Of a DNA stretch of 64,000 nucleotides, positions 23,284 through 31,387 are shown piece after piece. The notes beneath the pieces are model-generated. The model ran no database searches, was not told the DNA's origin, and was given only the letters and a program-made list of their open reading frames with translations. The stretch lies in the NCBI RefSeq assembly GCF_036182465.1, contig NZ_CP108081.1, forward strand, positions 8,990,001-9,054,000. The letters are read 5' to 3'. Made by a program: the position numbers and the translations under genes. Every line of letters begins with the position of its first letter. Positions within the stretch are counted from its first letter, which is position 1. This stretch comes from Streptomyces sp. NBC_00258. GTDB taxonomy: Bacteria; Actinomycetota; Actinomycetes; Streptomycetales; Streptomycetaceae.

Positions 23284-24218
23284 GCGCGGCCCACCTCCTC
23301 GCGGAACAGGGACGAGACCACGCGCAGCGCGAAGGTCGCGATGATGATCGAGCCGATGACGACCAGGACGCCGGCCGCGGAGGCGAGGCCGTTCTCGTGG
23401 GCCTGGTAGAAGCTCTGGTAGACGGTGTAGGGCAGGTTCGCGGTGCCCAGGCCGCCGGATGTGATGGTGAAGACCGCGTCGAAGTTCTGGACGATGTAGA
23501 TCGAGCCCAGCAGGGCGCCCAGTTCGAGGTAGCGGCGCAGGTGGGGCAGGGTCAGATAGCGGAAGACCTGCCAGTCGCTCGCGCCGTCGACCTTCGCGGC
23601 CTCGATCTGCTGGTGGTCGCGGCTCTGCAGCCCCGCCAGAAGGATCAGCATCATGAAGGGCGTCCACTGCCAGACGAGGGACATCTCGACGGCGAGCAGC
23701 GGGGTGTTGGAGATCCAGTCCGGCTGTGGTCCGCCCACATAGTGCAACAACCCATTGAGCAGGCCGTATTCAGGGTTGTAGAGCACATGCTTCCAGAGCA
23801 GGGCCGCCGCCACGGGGACCACCAGGAAGGGTGCGATCAGGAGCGTACGGACCAGGCCGCGGCCCCGGAACTTCCGGTCCAGGAGGAGGGCGAGGCCCAG
23901 GCCCAGGACGAGGCTGGCCAGGACGACGGCGACTGTCAGCAGGATGGTCGTCCACACCGACTTGCGCAGGGCCGCGTCGGTGAGGACCTCGGAGTAGTTG
24001 CCGAAGCCCGTGAAGCTGCGGGCGTCCGGGTAGAGGGAGTTCCAGTCGAAGAAGGAGATCACCAGCGTGGCCACGAAGGGGAGCTGGGTCACGGCGATCA
24101 TGAAGATCAGGGCGGGGAGGAGCGGGGCCCGGGTCGCCCAGGCGCGCATGCGGCCCGAGGGACGCTTCTCGGTGTGTACGGATGGTGCGGCTATGGGAGC
24201 CGTTGTTGTGGCGGTCAT
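23280..24218 (-). CDS. Polyol-type ABC transporter permease 1
   Basis: 312 aa with six membrane helices (LLPALIFMIAVTQLPFVATL first). The EAA loop is QQIEAAKVDGASDWQVFRYL. The first periplasmic loop ISFFDWNSLYPDARSFTGF is typical of sorbitol/mannitol systems. Its ATG overlaps the stop of the binding-protein gene. No ATPase is encoded in the operon. Confidence 0.9.
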   Translation of the reverse strand: MTATTTAPIAAPSVHTEKRPSGRMRAWATRAPLLPALIFMIAVTQLPFVATLVISFFDWNSLYPDARSFTGFGNYSEVLTDAALRKSVWTTILLTVAVVLASLVLGLGLALLLDRKFRGRGLVRTLLIAPFLVVPVAAALLWKHVLYNPEYGLLNGLLHYVGGPQPDWISNTPLLAVEMSLVWQWTPFMMLILLAGLQSRDHQQIEAAKVDGASDWQVFRYLTLPHLRRYLELGALLGSIYIVQNFDAVFTITSGGLGTANLPYTVYQSFYQAHENGLASAAGVLVVIGSIIIATFALRVVSSLFREEVGRA

Positions 24219-25585
24219 CGTCCCTCGTACTCCTCGGCGATCTCCTCGGCCAGCTTCTGGGACTTGTTCAGGGCCGACTCGACGGACTGGCGTCCGGCGA
24301 TGGCCGCGCTGATCTCCTGCGAGACCTTGGTGCCGAGATCGGTGAACTCGGGGATGCCGACGAACTGGATGCCGGGCGCGGGCCGCGGCTGTACGCCGGG
24401 GTCGGTGGGCCTGGCGCCCTCGATGGCCTCCTTGGTCATCTCCTGGAAGGCGCCGGCCTCCTTGCGGTAGTCGGCGTTGGTGTACGTGGAGGCGCGCTTG
24501 CCGGCCGGGACGTTGGACCAGCCGATCTCGTCGCCGACCAGCTGCTCGTACTCCTTGCTGGACGCCCAGGAGACGAACTTCCAGGCCTTGTCGGGGTTCC
24601 GGGACGCGTCCTGGATGCCCCAGGCCCAGGTGTAGAGCCAGCCGGAGGACTCGGTCTTCTCGACGGGCGCCGGTACGTAGCCGATCTTGCCCTTGACCGG
24701 GGACTTCGCCGACTCCAGGGAACCGGCCGCGGACGTGGCGTCGTACCACATGGCGACCTTGCCCTGGGTCATGTTGTTGAGGCACTCGGCGAAGCCGGCC
24801 TGGGGTGCGCCTGCCTCGCCGTGGTCGCGGACGAGGTCCACGTAGAACTTCACCGCCCGTTCCCACTCGGGGGAGTCGAGCCGCGCCTTCCAGCCCTTGT
24901 CGAACCACGTGCCGCCGAAGGTGTTCACGACCGTGGTGAGCGGGGCCATGACCTCGCCCCAGCCGGGCAGGCCGCGCAGACAGATGCCCTTCATGCCCGA
25001 CTCGGCACCGTCGGCCTTGGCCGCGAGGTCGGCCACCTGGGTCCAGGTGGGGCGCTCGGGCATGGTGAGGCCCTTCGCCTCGAACACGTCCTTGCGGTAC
25101 ATCAGGAAGGACGACTCGCCGTAGAAGGGCTGCCCGTAGAGCTTGCCGTCGTCCGCGGTGAGGGACTGGCGCATGGGCTTGAGGACGTCCTGCTCGTCGT
25201 ACTTCGGGTCCTTCGCGACGTACGAGTCCATCTCGTGCAGCCAGTCGTTCTTGGCGTAGATCGGTATCTCGTAGTTGGACAGGGTGGCGACGTCGTACTG
25301 GCCGGCCTGGTTGGCGAAGTCCTGGCTGATCTTGTCGCGGACGTCGTTCTCCGGCAGCACGGTGAAGTTCACCTTGATGCCGGTCTCCTTGGTGAAGTGG
25401 GCGGCGGTGAGCTTCTGCAACTCCACCATCTGCGGGTTGTTGACCATGAGGACGTTGATGGAGTTGCCACCGGAGCCCGCTCCGCCCGCTCCGGCCCAGC
25501 AACCGGAGAGCAGCGGGGCGAGCAGCGTCCCTGCGGCGGCCGCGACGAGCGTCGCGCGCGGCCTCCGTCGGCTCTGGGTTCGCAT
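24215..25585 (-). CDS. Polyol-type ABC transporter substrate-binding lipoprotein
   Basis: 456 aa. The signal is MRTQSRRRPRATLVAAAAG with lipobox LLSGC. The mature part has VATLSNYEIPIYAKNDWL, GKLYGQPFYGESSFLMYRKD and GWLYTWAWGIQDASRNPDKAW, resembling sorbitol/mannitol-binding proteins (SmoE-like). Substrate is inferred from this resemblance and from the dehydrogenase in the same operon. GGAG precedes the ATG. It is first of four coupled genes and is followed upstream by a DeoR regulator. Confidence 0.88.
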   Translation of the reverse strand: MRTQSRRRPRATLVAAAAGTLLAPLLSGCWAGAGGAGSGGNSINVLMVNNPQMVELQKLTAAHFTKETGIKVNFTVLPENDVRDKISQDFANQAGQYDVATLSNYEIPIYAKNDWLHEMDSYVAKDPKYDEQDVLKPMRQSLTADDGKLYGQPFYGESSFLMYRKDVFEAKGLTMPERPTWTQVADLAAKADGAESGMKGICLRGLPGWGEVMAPLTTVVNTFGGTWFDKGWKARLDSPEWERAVKFYVDLVRDHGEAGAPQAGFAECLNNMTQGKVAMWYDATSAAGSLESAKSPVKGKIGYVPAPVEKTESSGWLYTWAWGIQDASRNPDKAWKFVSWASSKEYEQLVGDEIGWSNVPAGKRASTYTNADYRKEAGAFQEMTKEAIEGARPTDPGVQPRPAPGIQFVGIPEFTDLGTKVSQEISAAIAGRQSVESALNKSQKLAEEIAEEYEGR

Positions 25586-25698
25586 GGATCGCTCCTGGAT
25601 GTATCAGTACATATGGGATGAAACAGGGGAGTGTGATGCCTCTGTAGTGGGTCAGTTGTTTTTTCGAACTCTTTGGGGACTGGGGTGCGGTCTCTGTT
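25586..25698 (-). promoter_or_regulatory. Promoter region of the polyol operon with a candidate DeoR site
   Basis: On the minus strand GTTCGAAAAAAC (25669-25658) has a TTCGAA core resembling sites of DeoR-family sugar regulators. TGAAACAG (25619-25626) and CTGTTTCA (25694-25701) are inverted repeats flanking the region. No clear -35/-10 pair is visible. Confidence 0.35.
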
Positions 25699-26469
25699 TC
25701 AGACCCGGATGACCTGAGGGCCCTGCATCGAGTAGCGGTGGGCCTCGGACGTGGGCAGGAGGGTGCTGGTGACGATCGCCTCCAGTGCACTGATCTCCGC
25801 GAACCGGCAGAAGCTCACGGCGCCGAACTTGGTGTGCACCCCCGCGAACACCGTGCGCCGGGCGGCCCGGATGGCCTGTGACTTGACCTCGCTGACGGCC
25901 GGGTCGGGGGTGGTGAGGCCGTGTTCGCGCGAGATGCCGTTGGCTCCGATGAACGCCAGGTCGATGACGAACCCGGCGAGCATCTTCGTCGTCCAGTGGT
26001 CGACGGTCGCGAGGGTGCCGGGCCTGACCCGGCCACCGAGCAGCAGCACCGTCGTGTTGTCGGCCTCGGCCAGCGCTCCCGCGGTGGCCAGGGACGCGGT
26101 GACCACGGTCAGCGGCCGGTCCCTGGGCAGTGATTCGGCGATGAGCTGCGGGGTGAACCCCTCGTCGACGAAGACCGTCTCGGCGTCCCCGAGCAGCTCG
26201 GCCGCGGCGGCCGCGATCCGGCGCTTCTCGGGCACATGGCTGGTGGCGCGGAAGGCGAGCGTCGTCTCGAAGCCGGCGCTCTCCACCGGATAGGCGCCGC
26301 CGTGCGTGCGGCGGACGAGTCCGTGGTCCTCCAGGGCTCGCAGATCCCGTCGTACGGTCTCCTTGGCGACGCCCAGCTCGGCGGCGAGCTCGTTCACATC
26401 GACGGCGCCGGTGCGGCGGGCGCTCTTCACGATCTCCCGCTGACGTTCTTCCGCGCTCATGCCCGACAC
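25699..26469 (-). CDS. DeoR-family regulator of the polyol operon
   Basis: 256 aa. The DeoR HTH (EERQREIVKSARRTGAVDVN, then ELGVAKETVRRDLRALEDHG, ending RTHGGAY) is followed by a sugar-isomerase-like effector domain (VFVDEGFTPQLIAESL, LLLGGRVRPGT and DLAFIGANGISREHGLTT). Effectors of this family are usually phosphorylated sugars. GTG 26469 has GGAG 5 nt upstream; ATG 26460 is the alternative. It lies 113 bp upstream of the polyol ABC operon in the same direction. Confidence 0.88.
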   Translation of the reverse strand: MSGMSAEERQREIVKSARRTGAVDVNELAAELGVAKETVRRDLRALEDHGLVRRTHGGAYPVESAGFETTLAFRATSHVPEKRRIAAAAAELLGDAETVFVDEGFTPQLIAESLPRDRPLTVVTASLATAGALAEADNTTVLLLGGRVRPGTLATVDHWTTKMLAGFVIDLAFIGANGISREHGLTTPDPAVSEVKSQAIRAARRTVFAGVHTKFGAVSFCRFAEISALEAIVTSTLLPTSEAHRYSMQGPQVIRV

Positions 26470-26774
26470 CCGCTCTCCGTGCTCACTGCCCGTTCGGGCC
26501 CGGTGGGGCCCATGGGGGAAGTTCTACAGCGGGTACGCGCCACTGACCAGGTCTGTTGCGGGCCCGATGGCGCCCGTATGTGACCGTAACGAGCGACGGC
26601 TGCCCGTGCCGGACCTGCGGTGCAGCGGAATTCGGGCAGTGAGCATGCCCGAACTGCGGGGCGGGCGGGCCCGTTCGGTGCCCGTCGGCCCCGTGAGGTG
26701 GTCCGTGCGTGGTGGCCGGATGTGCCGGCGGTGGCGGGTGCGACCGAACGGGAGCTCCGGCCCGGACGCGAGCG
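26470..26774. other. Intergenic region upstream of the DeoR gene
   Basis: 305 bp with no convincing gene. It should hold the DeoR promoter (minus strand) and the end of udh transcription. Short G/C-rich inverted segments (GGGCGGGCGGGCCCGTTC, about 26661-26678) could act as a weak terminator. Confidence 0.4.
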
Positions 26775-27599
26775 TCAGTACGGCCAGACCGGCGGGTTGG
26801 TCACGAAGTGTCCGCCCAGGCGGGTGTGGTCCGGGTTGTGCGGGTCCAGCTCGCCCTGCTCGGCGATCAGCTTCTCGGCGTACTGCTCCGAGTCGTCCTG
26901 CGGCTCGTAGCCGAGCCCCCGGGCGGAGGTCAGGTCCCACCACAGGCGGGTGTTCGCGGAGGAGCCGTGGACGACGGTGTGCTCGACGTCCTCGGCGGTC
27001 AGGGCCGCGTGGAAGAGGCGGGCGCCGTCGCCGGGGCTCATCCAGACCGACAGCATGCGCACGCTGGTCGGCTCCATGAAGCAGGAGCCGATCCGCACGG
27101 AGACGGTCTCCAGGCCGTGCTTGTCCCAGTACAACTGCGCCAGGTCCTCGCCGAACGACTTCGACAGTCCGTAGAAGGTGTCCGGGCGGCGCGGGGTGTC
27201 GATGGGGATGAGTGTGTCCGGGGCGTGGGGTGCCTCGCCCTCGGGGTGCGGGGTGAAGCCGACCGCGTGGTTGGAGGAGGCGAAGACGATGCGCCGGACG
27301 CCCTCCTCGCGCGCCGCCTCGTACAGGTTGTACGTGCCCTCGATGTTCGCCTTGAGGATCTTCTCGAAGGTGGACTCCAGGGAGATGCCCGCGAGGTGGA
27401 TGATCGCGTCCACGCCCCGCACGGCCTCGCGCAGGGCCTCCTTGTCGCCGAGGTCCGCGGTGATCGCGTCCGGCTCGCCCTCGATCGGGAGCAGGTCGAG
27501 GAGGCGCAGCTCGTATCCGTAGGCGGGCAGCAGTCCGCGCATCAGGGTGCCGAGACCGCCGGCGGCGCCGGTGAGCAGAACGGTGCGGGGAGCGGGCAT
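26775..27599 (-). CDS. udh: Uronate dehydrogenase
   Basis: 274 aa extended SDR. It oxidises D-galacturonate or D-glucuronate with NAD to the aldaro-lactone. It aligns by eye with the Agrobacterium enzyme: TGAAGGLGTLMR (NAD site), IIHLAGISLESTFEKILKAN, NIEGTYNLYEAAREEGVRRI, FASSNHAVGF (catalytic Ser), YGLSKSFGEDLA (Tyr-x3-Lys), VRIGSC, RMLSVWMS and the C-terminal GGHFVTNPP. It is divergent from kdgD with twin promoters between them, which fits the oxidative uronate pathway. Confidence 0.93.
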   Translation of the reverse strand: MPAPRTVLLTGAAGGLGTLMRGLLPAYGYELRLLDLLPIEGEPDAITADLGDKEALREAVRGVDAIIHLAGISLESTFEKILKANIEGTYNLYEAAREEGVRRIVFASSNHAVGFTPHPEGEAPHAPDTLIPIDTPRRPDTFYGLSKSFGEDLAQLYWDKHGLETVSVRIGSCFMEPTSVRMLSVWMSPGDGARLFHAALTAEDVEHTVVHGSSANTRLWWDLTSARGLGYEPQDDSEQYAEKLIAEQGELDPHNPDHTRLGGHFVTNPPVWPY

Positions 27600-27657
27600 C
27601 CTCGGGTCTCCTTGAATCAGCAGCCGTCACCGTGTGCGGCATTCACATCCGTGGACA

Positions 27658-27797
27658 CGCTAAGGATCGTCGACGGACCGCGTCAAGTGTCGCGCGGAGT
27701 GGTGAAATCCGCTGCCCTTCCGTGCTCTTTCTGCCCCCTTGTTGCTCCCGCAATGCATGTTGGCCCGCTTGACCGCCCCCAAGAGGGCGCCTTAGCG
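27658..27797. promoter_or_regulatory. Divergent udh and kdgD promoters with identical architecture
   Basis: The minus-strand promoter is TTGACG (27686-27681), 17 bp, TTAGCG (27663-27658). The plus-strand promoter is TTGACC (27769-27774), 17 bp, TTAGCG (27792-27797). Both -10 boxes continue as TTAGCGTG. The matched elements suggest the two genes are read by the same holoenzyme or regulator. No obvious palindrome is shared. Confidence 0.65.
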
Positions 27798-27881
27798 TGG
27801 AAGCGTTCAGGGATATGGACATGGATCAGAAACGTGCACGAGTCGGCGTGTGCGTGCATGCTCATGCTCTAGGGAGAGCCC

Positions 27882-28823
27882 GTGACGTCAGCCCCCCTTG
27901 CCGCTCGACTCAGTATCCCGAGCGGGCCGCTGTTCTTCCCCGTCACCGCGTACGACCGCGACGGAGCCGTCGACCTCGACGTCTACCGCGAGCACGTCCG
28001 GCGGGGTGTCGAGGCCGGGGCCGCCGCCGTCTTCGCCTGCTGCGGGACCGGGGAGTTCCACGCGCTCACGCCCGAGGAGTTCCAGGACTGCGTACGGGCG
28101 GCCGTCGAGGAGACGGCGGGCCGCGTCCCCGTCGTCGCGGGCGCCGGGTACGGGACCGCGCTCGCCGTGCGGTACGCGCGGCTCGCCGAGGAGGCCGGCG
28201 CGGACGGGCTGCTCGCCATGCCGCCCTATCTCGTCGTCGCCGGGCAGGAGGGGCTGCTGCGGCACTACTCGGAGCTGGCCGCCGCCACCTCGCTCGACGT
28301 CATCGTGTACCAGCGCGACAACGCCGTGTTCACGCCCGACACCGTCGTCTCGCTGGCCCGCGCCGAAGGGATCATCGGCTTCAAGGACGGGCTCGGCGAC
28401 CTCGACCTGATGCAGCGCATCGTGAGCGCCGTGCGGTCCGAGTACCCGGGCGACTTCCTCTACTTCAACGGGCTGCCGACCGCCGAGCTCACCGGCCTCG
28501 CCTACCGCGGCATCGGCATCACGCTGTACTCCTCCGCCATCTTCTGCTTCGCGCCCGAGATCGCCCTCGCCTTCCACCGGGCCCTGGGCTCCGGCGACGA
28601 CGCCACCGTGAACCGCCTCCTCGACGGCTTCTACCGGCCTCTCGTCGAACTGCGCGCCCAGGGCCGCGGGTACGCTGTCTCGCTGGTCAAGGCGGGCGTA
28701 CGGCTGCGGGGGCTCGACGTGGGCGAGGTGCGGCCGCCGCTGCACGAGCCGGCCGAGGAGCATGTCAAGCAGCTCGCCCAGCTGATCGAGCGGGGCTACG
28801 CGCTTCTGGAGGAGGGCAAGTGA
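27882..28823 (+). CDS. kdgD: 5-dehydro-4-deoxyglucarate dehydratase
   Basis: 313 aa of the DapA/NAL TIM-barrel superfamily. It has SGPLFFPVTAYDRDGAVDLD, AAAVFACCGTGEFHALTPEE, the catalytic Tyr in VIVYQRDNAVF and the Schiff-base Lys in GIIGFKDGLGDLDLM. It converts 5-keto-4-deoxyglucarate to 2-oxoglutarate semialdehyde with loss of CO2 and water, downstream of udh. GTG start with GGGAG upstream. Its stop overlaps the next gene start (GTGA). Confidence 0.9.
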   Translation: MTSAPLAARLSIPSGPLFFPVTAYDRDGAVDLDVYREHVRRGVEAGAAAVFACCGTGEFHALTPEEFQDCVRAAVEETAGRVPVVAGAGYGTALAVRYARLAEEAGADGLLAMPPYLVVAGQEGLLRHYSELAAATSLDVIVYQRDNAVFTPDTVVSLARAEGIIGFKDGLGDLDLMQRIVSAVRSEYPGDFLYFNGLPTAELTGLAYRGIGITLYSSAIFCFAPEIALAFHRALGSGDDATVNRLLDGFYRPLVELRAQGRGYAVSLVKAGVRLRGLDVGEVRPPLHEPAEEHVKQLAQLIERGYALLEEGK

Positions 28824-29995
28824 AGGCGTCGACCTTCGTCTATCCGTGGGACGTCAACGGCGACCCCGACGCGGCGGCACGCATCGCCGGGCTCGGCGTA
28901 CAGCAGGCGACGCTCGCCTCCGCCTACCACTCCACGCGCGCCCTGACTCCCCGCCATCCCCGGCACCGCATCGTCACAGCGCTGCACGCCTCCGCGCTCT
29001 ACCCGACGGACCCCGCGCGGTGGCAGGGCCGCAGGCTCCGGCCGTACGCCGCCGGGGACTGGGCGTCCGGAGACGCGTACGGGGAGGCCGCGTCGGCTCT
29101 CGCGGAGGCGGGGCTCGATGTGCACACCTGGGTGGTGCTCGCGCACAACTCCCGTATGGGCGTGGAGTTTCCGGACACCTCCGTGGTCAACGCCTATGGG
29201 GACCGCTACTCGTGGGCTCCCTGCGTCGCGCAGCCCGACACGCGCACGTACCTGGTCGATCTGGCCGTCGAGGCGGCGGTCCGTCCCGGCGCCGCGGGAA
29301 CGGAGCTGGAGTCCCTCGGCTGGTACGGGCTCCCACATCTGCACGCCCACGACAAGACGGCGGGCGTGGCACTCGGGGACGCCGGCACGTACCTGATGTC
29401 GCTGTGCTTCTGCCCGTCGTGCGGGGACGGGTATACGCAACTGGGCCTCGACCCCGAGGAGTTGGCGGCCGCGGTCCGGCGTGCCCTGGAGCCCGTGTGG
29501 CGGGGCGAGGCTCCCGTCGAGGGCTGGGAGGACGTGGAGAAGCTGCTCGGCGCCGAACTCGCGACGGCCACGCGCGCGTGGCGTGACTCGGTCGCCCGGT
29601 CCCTCCAGACGGAGGCCGTCCTCGCCGTACGCGCGGCCGCGCCCGAGGGGTTCCAGATCCTGCTGCACGCGGACCCGGTCTCCTACCGCGTCGGTGCGAA
29701 CCCCGGTGTGGGCCCCGGGCACATCCTGTCGGTCGCCGACGGAGTGGTCGTACCGTGCGCCGCGGGGCCCGAGCCGCTGATCCCCTTCGCCGAGCAGGGA
29801 GTCGACGGGGCTGTGCTGGCGGCCAACTTCACCGTGGTGAGCGGGATGGGCGGCCGCCCCGCGAAACTCGTCGAGGACGTGACCCGGGCCGTCGAGCTGG
29901 GAGCCACCGAAGTGCGGCTGTATCACGCGGGGTTGGCGTCCGACGAGGACCTGACGCTCGTGACGGAGGCGCTCGCCCGGCTGGGAGCGCGGTAG
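28820..29995 (+). CDS. Unknown protein with a Cys-x-Cys-x2-Cys site, coupled to kdgD
   Basis: 391 aa, no signal peptide, so cytoplasmic. It starts ASTFVYPWDVNGDPDAAARI and alternates helix and strand like a TIM barrel (VHTWVVLAHNSRMG, ESLGWYGLPHLHAHDK, VRLYHAGLASDEDL). Around residue 195 it has LCFCPSCGDGY, three closely spaced cysteines as in some uncharacterised glycosidase-like barrels. GTG 28820 overlaps the kdgD stop, so the two are co-translated. I cannot name the family. A missing uronate step, such as aldarolactone opening or oligo-uronide hydrolysis, is a possible role (inference). Confidence 0.7.
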   Translation: MKASTFVYPWDVNGDPDAAARIAGLGVQQATLASAYHSTRALTPRHPRHRIVTALHASALYPTDPARWQGRRLRPYAAGDWASGDAYGEAASALAEAGLDVHTWVVLAHNSRMGVEFPDTSVVNAYGDRYSWAPCVAQPDTRTYLVDLAVEAAVRPGAAGTELESLGWYGLPHLHAHDKTAGVALGDAGTYLMSLCFCPSCGDGYTQLGLDPEELAAAVRRALEPVWRGEAPVEGWEDVEKLLGAELATATRAWRDSVARSLQTEAVLAVRAAAPEGFQILLHADPVSYRVGANPGVGPGHILSVADGVVVPCAAGPEPLIPFAEQGVDGAVLAANFTVVSGMGGRPAKLVEDVTRAVELGATEVRLYHAGLASDEDLTLVTEALARLGAR

Positions 29996-31246
29996 TCAGT
30001 CTGCGGGTCCGGTGGGGGCTTGTCGCGCAGTTCCCCGCGCCATTGCCGGAGCGCGGTACCGCAACATGGGCGCGACCGTGACGAGTCGTGCGATCCCGAG
30101 AACCGCCAACAGCACGCGGTGGTCGACGAGTTCGACCAGGCCCGCGCCCAGTGCGAGTCCCACCGCGGTCGGGGCGAACAGCAGCGTGTTGGCGGTCGCC
30201 GTCGTGCGCCCCAGCAGGGCGTCCGGAGTCTCGCGCTGGACCGCGGTGAGTGCCGCGATCAGTACGCAGGGGAGACCCACGCCGACCGCCGCGGCCGAGG
30301 CGAGGACCACCGCGTCGTAGGGGAGCGCGCGAGCCGTCACCGCCACGGCCGTGAGCGCGATCCCGTACCCAGCGAACCGGCGTTCGCCCAGGCGCCGCAT
30401 GAGCGGGCCCGCGGCCGGCCCGACCGCCACCGAGCCGACGCCCTGGGCGACGTACAGGACACCCACGTACGCGGGCGAGTGGCCGAGGCCCTCCACCACC
30501 GCGTAGATGAACGCGCCGTTGAGGCCCGAGAAGAGCATGGTCGTGCCGCCCGCGAGGACGAGCCGGCGCAGGGTCGCGTGGCCCCACAAGTAGCGGGCGC
30601 CTTCGGCGGTTTGTGTGCGCCAGTCGGCCAGGGTGGAGGCCGTGAGCGGCTTCGGCTCCTGTACGCGCAGGAGCGTGTAGAGGCCCGCGGCCAGGGCGAA
30701 GGTGACCGCGTCCAGGAGCGCGACGCGGGCGCCCCCGTACGCCGCGTACAGGCCCGCTCCGGCGAGCGGGGCCAGGAGTTTCATGCCCTCGTTGGCCGTC
30801 ATGCGCAGGCCGTTGAAGTCGCCGAGGAGCTGCTTGTCGACGGCCGTGGCCACCAGGGCCGACTCCGCCGCGTCGTGGACGACGCCGGCCGCTCCGTAGA
30901 CCAGGAGCACGGTGAAGAGGATCCACAGGGTGCCGGGGGAGTCGACGGCGAACAGGGGCAGCAGGAGTGCGGCCAGGCCCAGGTTCGTCCACACCAGCAG
31001 GGGCCGGCGGCGGGTGCGGTCCGCGAGGGTGCCCAGGGCCGGGCCGATCAGCGTGGGCGCCCAGAGAGCGAAGACGCAGAGGGCGGCCAGGCCGTCCGAG
31101 CCGGTCAGGTCCTTCACCCAGATCCCGGACACCAGCCACATCGCCGACGAGCCGAACCCGGAGACCACGACTCCGCCGAGGTACAGACCCGCGTTGCGGT
31201 CTCTGAGGACGCGGGTCACCGCCCACGTCTGTGTCCATGTCGTCAT
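29996..31246 (-). CDS. MFS transporter
   Basis: 416 aa with about 12 membrane helices. It contains the MFS loop motif GTLADRTRRRPLLVW between helices 2 and 3 and a long central loop (LRVQEPKPLTASTLADWRTQ). It looks like the DHA3-type exporter group, with unknown cargo. Its stop codon directly abuts the stop of the plus-strand gene (29995/29996) and the last codons run through a copy of the dispersed GCGCAGTTCCCCGCGCC repeat, so the C-terminus may be a recent extension. Confidence 0.85.
   Translation of the reverse strand: MTTWTQTWAVTRVLRDRNAGLYLGGVVVSGFGSSAMWLVSGIWVKDLTGSDGLAALCVFALWAPTLIGPALGTLADRTRRRPLLVWTNLGLAALLLPLFAVDSPGTLWILFTVLLVYGAAGVVHDAAESALVATAVDKQLLGDFNGLRMTANEGMKLLAPLAGAGLYAAYGGARVALLDAVTFALAAGLYTLLRVQEPKPLTASTLADWRTQTAEGARYLWGHATLRRLVLAGGTTMLFSGLNGAFIYAVVEGLGHSPAYVGVLYVAQGVGSVAVGPAAGPLMRRLGERRFAGYGIALTAVAVTARALPYDAVVLASAAAVGVGLPCVLIAALTAVQRETPDALLGRTTATANTLLFAPTAVGLALGAGLVELVDHRVLLAVLGIARLVTVAPMLRYRAPAMARGTARQAPTGPAD
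30017..30041. repeat. Dispersed intergenic repeat unit inside the MFS 3' end
   Basis: GGGCTTGTCGCGCAG then TTCCCCGCGCC is a copy of the short repeat also seen at 21270, 46426, 47434 and 62541. Here it is coding, near the C-terminus of the MFS gene. Confidence 0.6.
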
Positions 31247-31387
31247 GCCTGGTCATCGTGGGCCTAAGGCCCTGGGCCGGGCATCGGGCAGGTGCCCTAC
31301 TCGGGGCGTCGGGGAAGGGGCAGCGGGGTCGTCGGGATGAGGAGAGGCCCCGGTGGGCTCCCCGCCCGGTTCGGCTGGTGAGGATGT

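Noticed and set aside
25586..25698. A defined promoter for the polyol operon
   Set aside because: No -35/-10 pair with acceptable spacing was found; only a candidate operator is reported.
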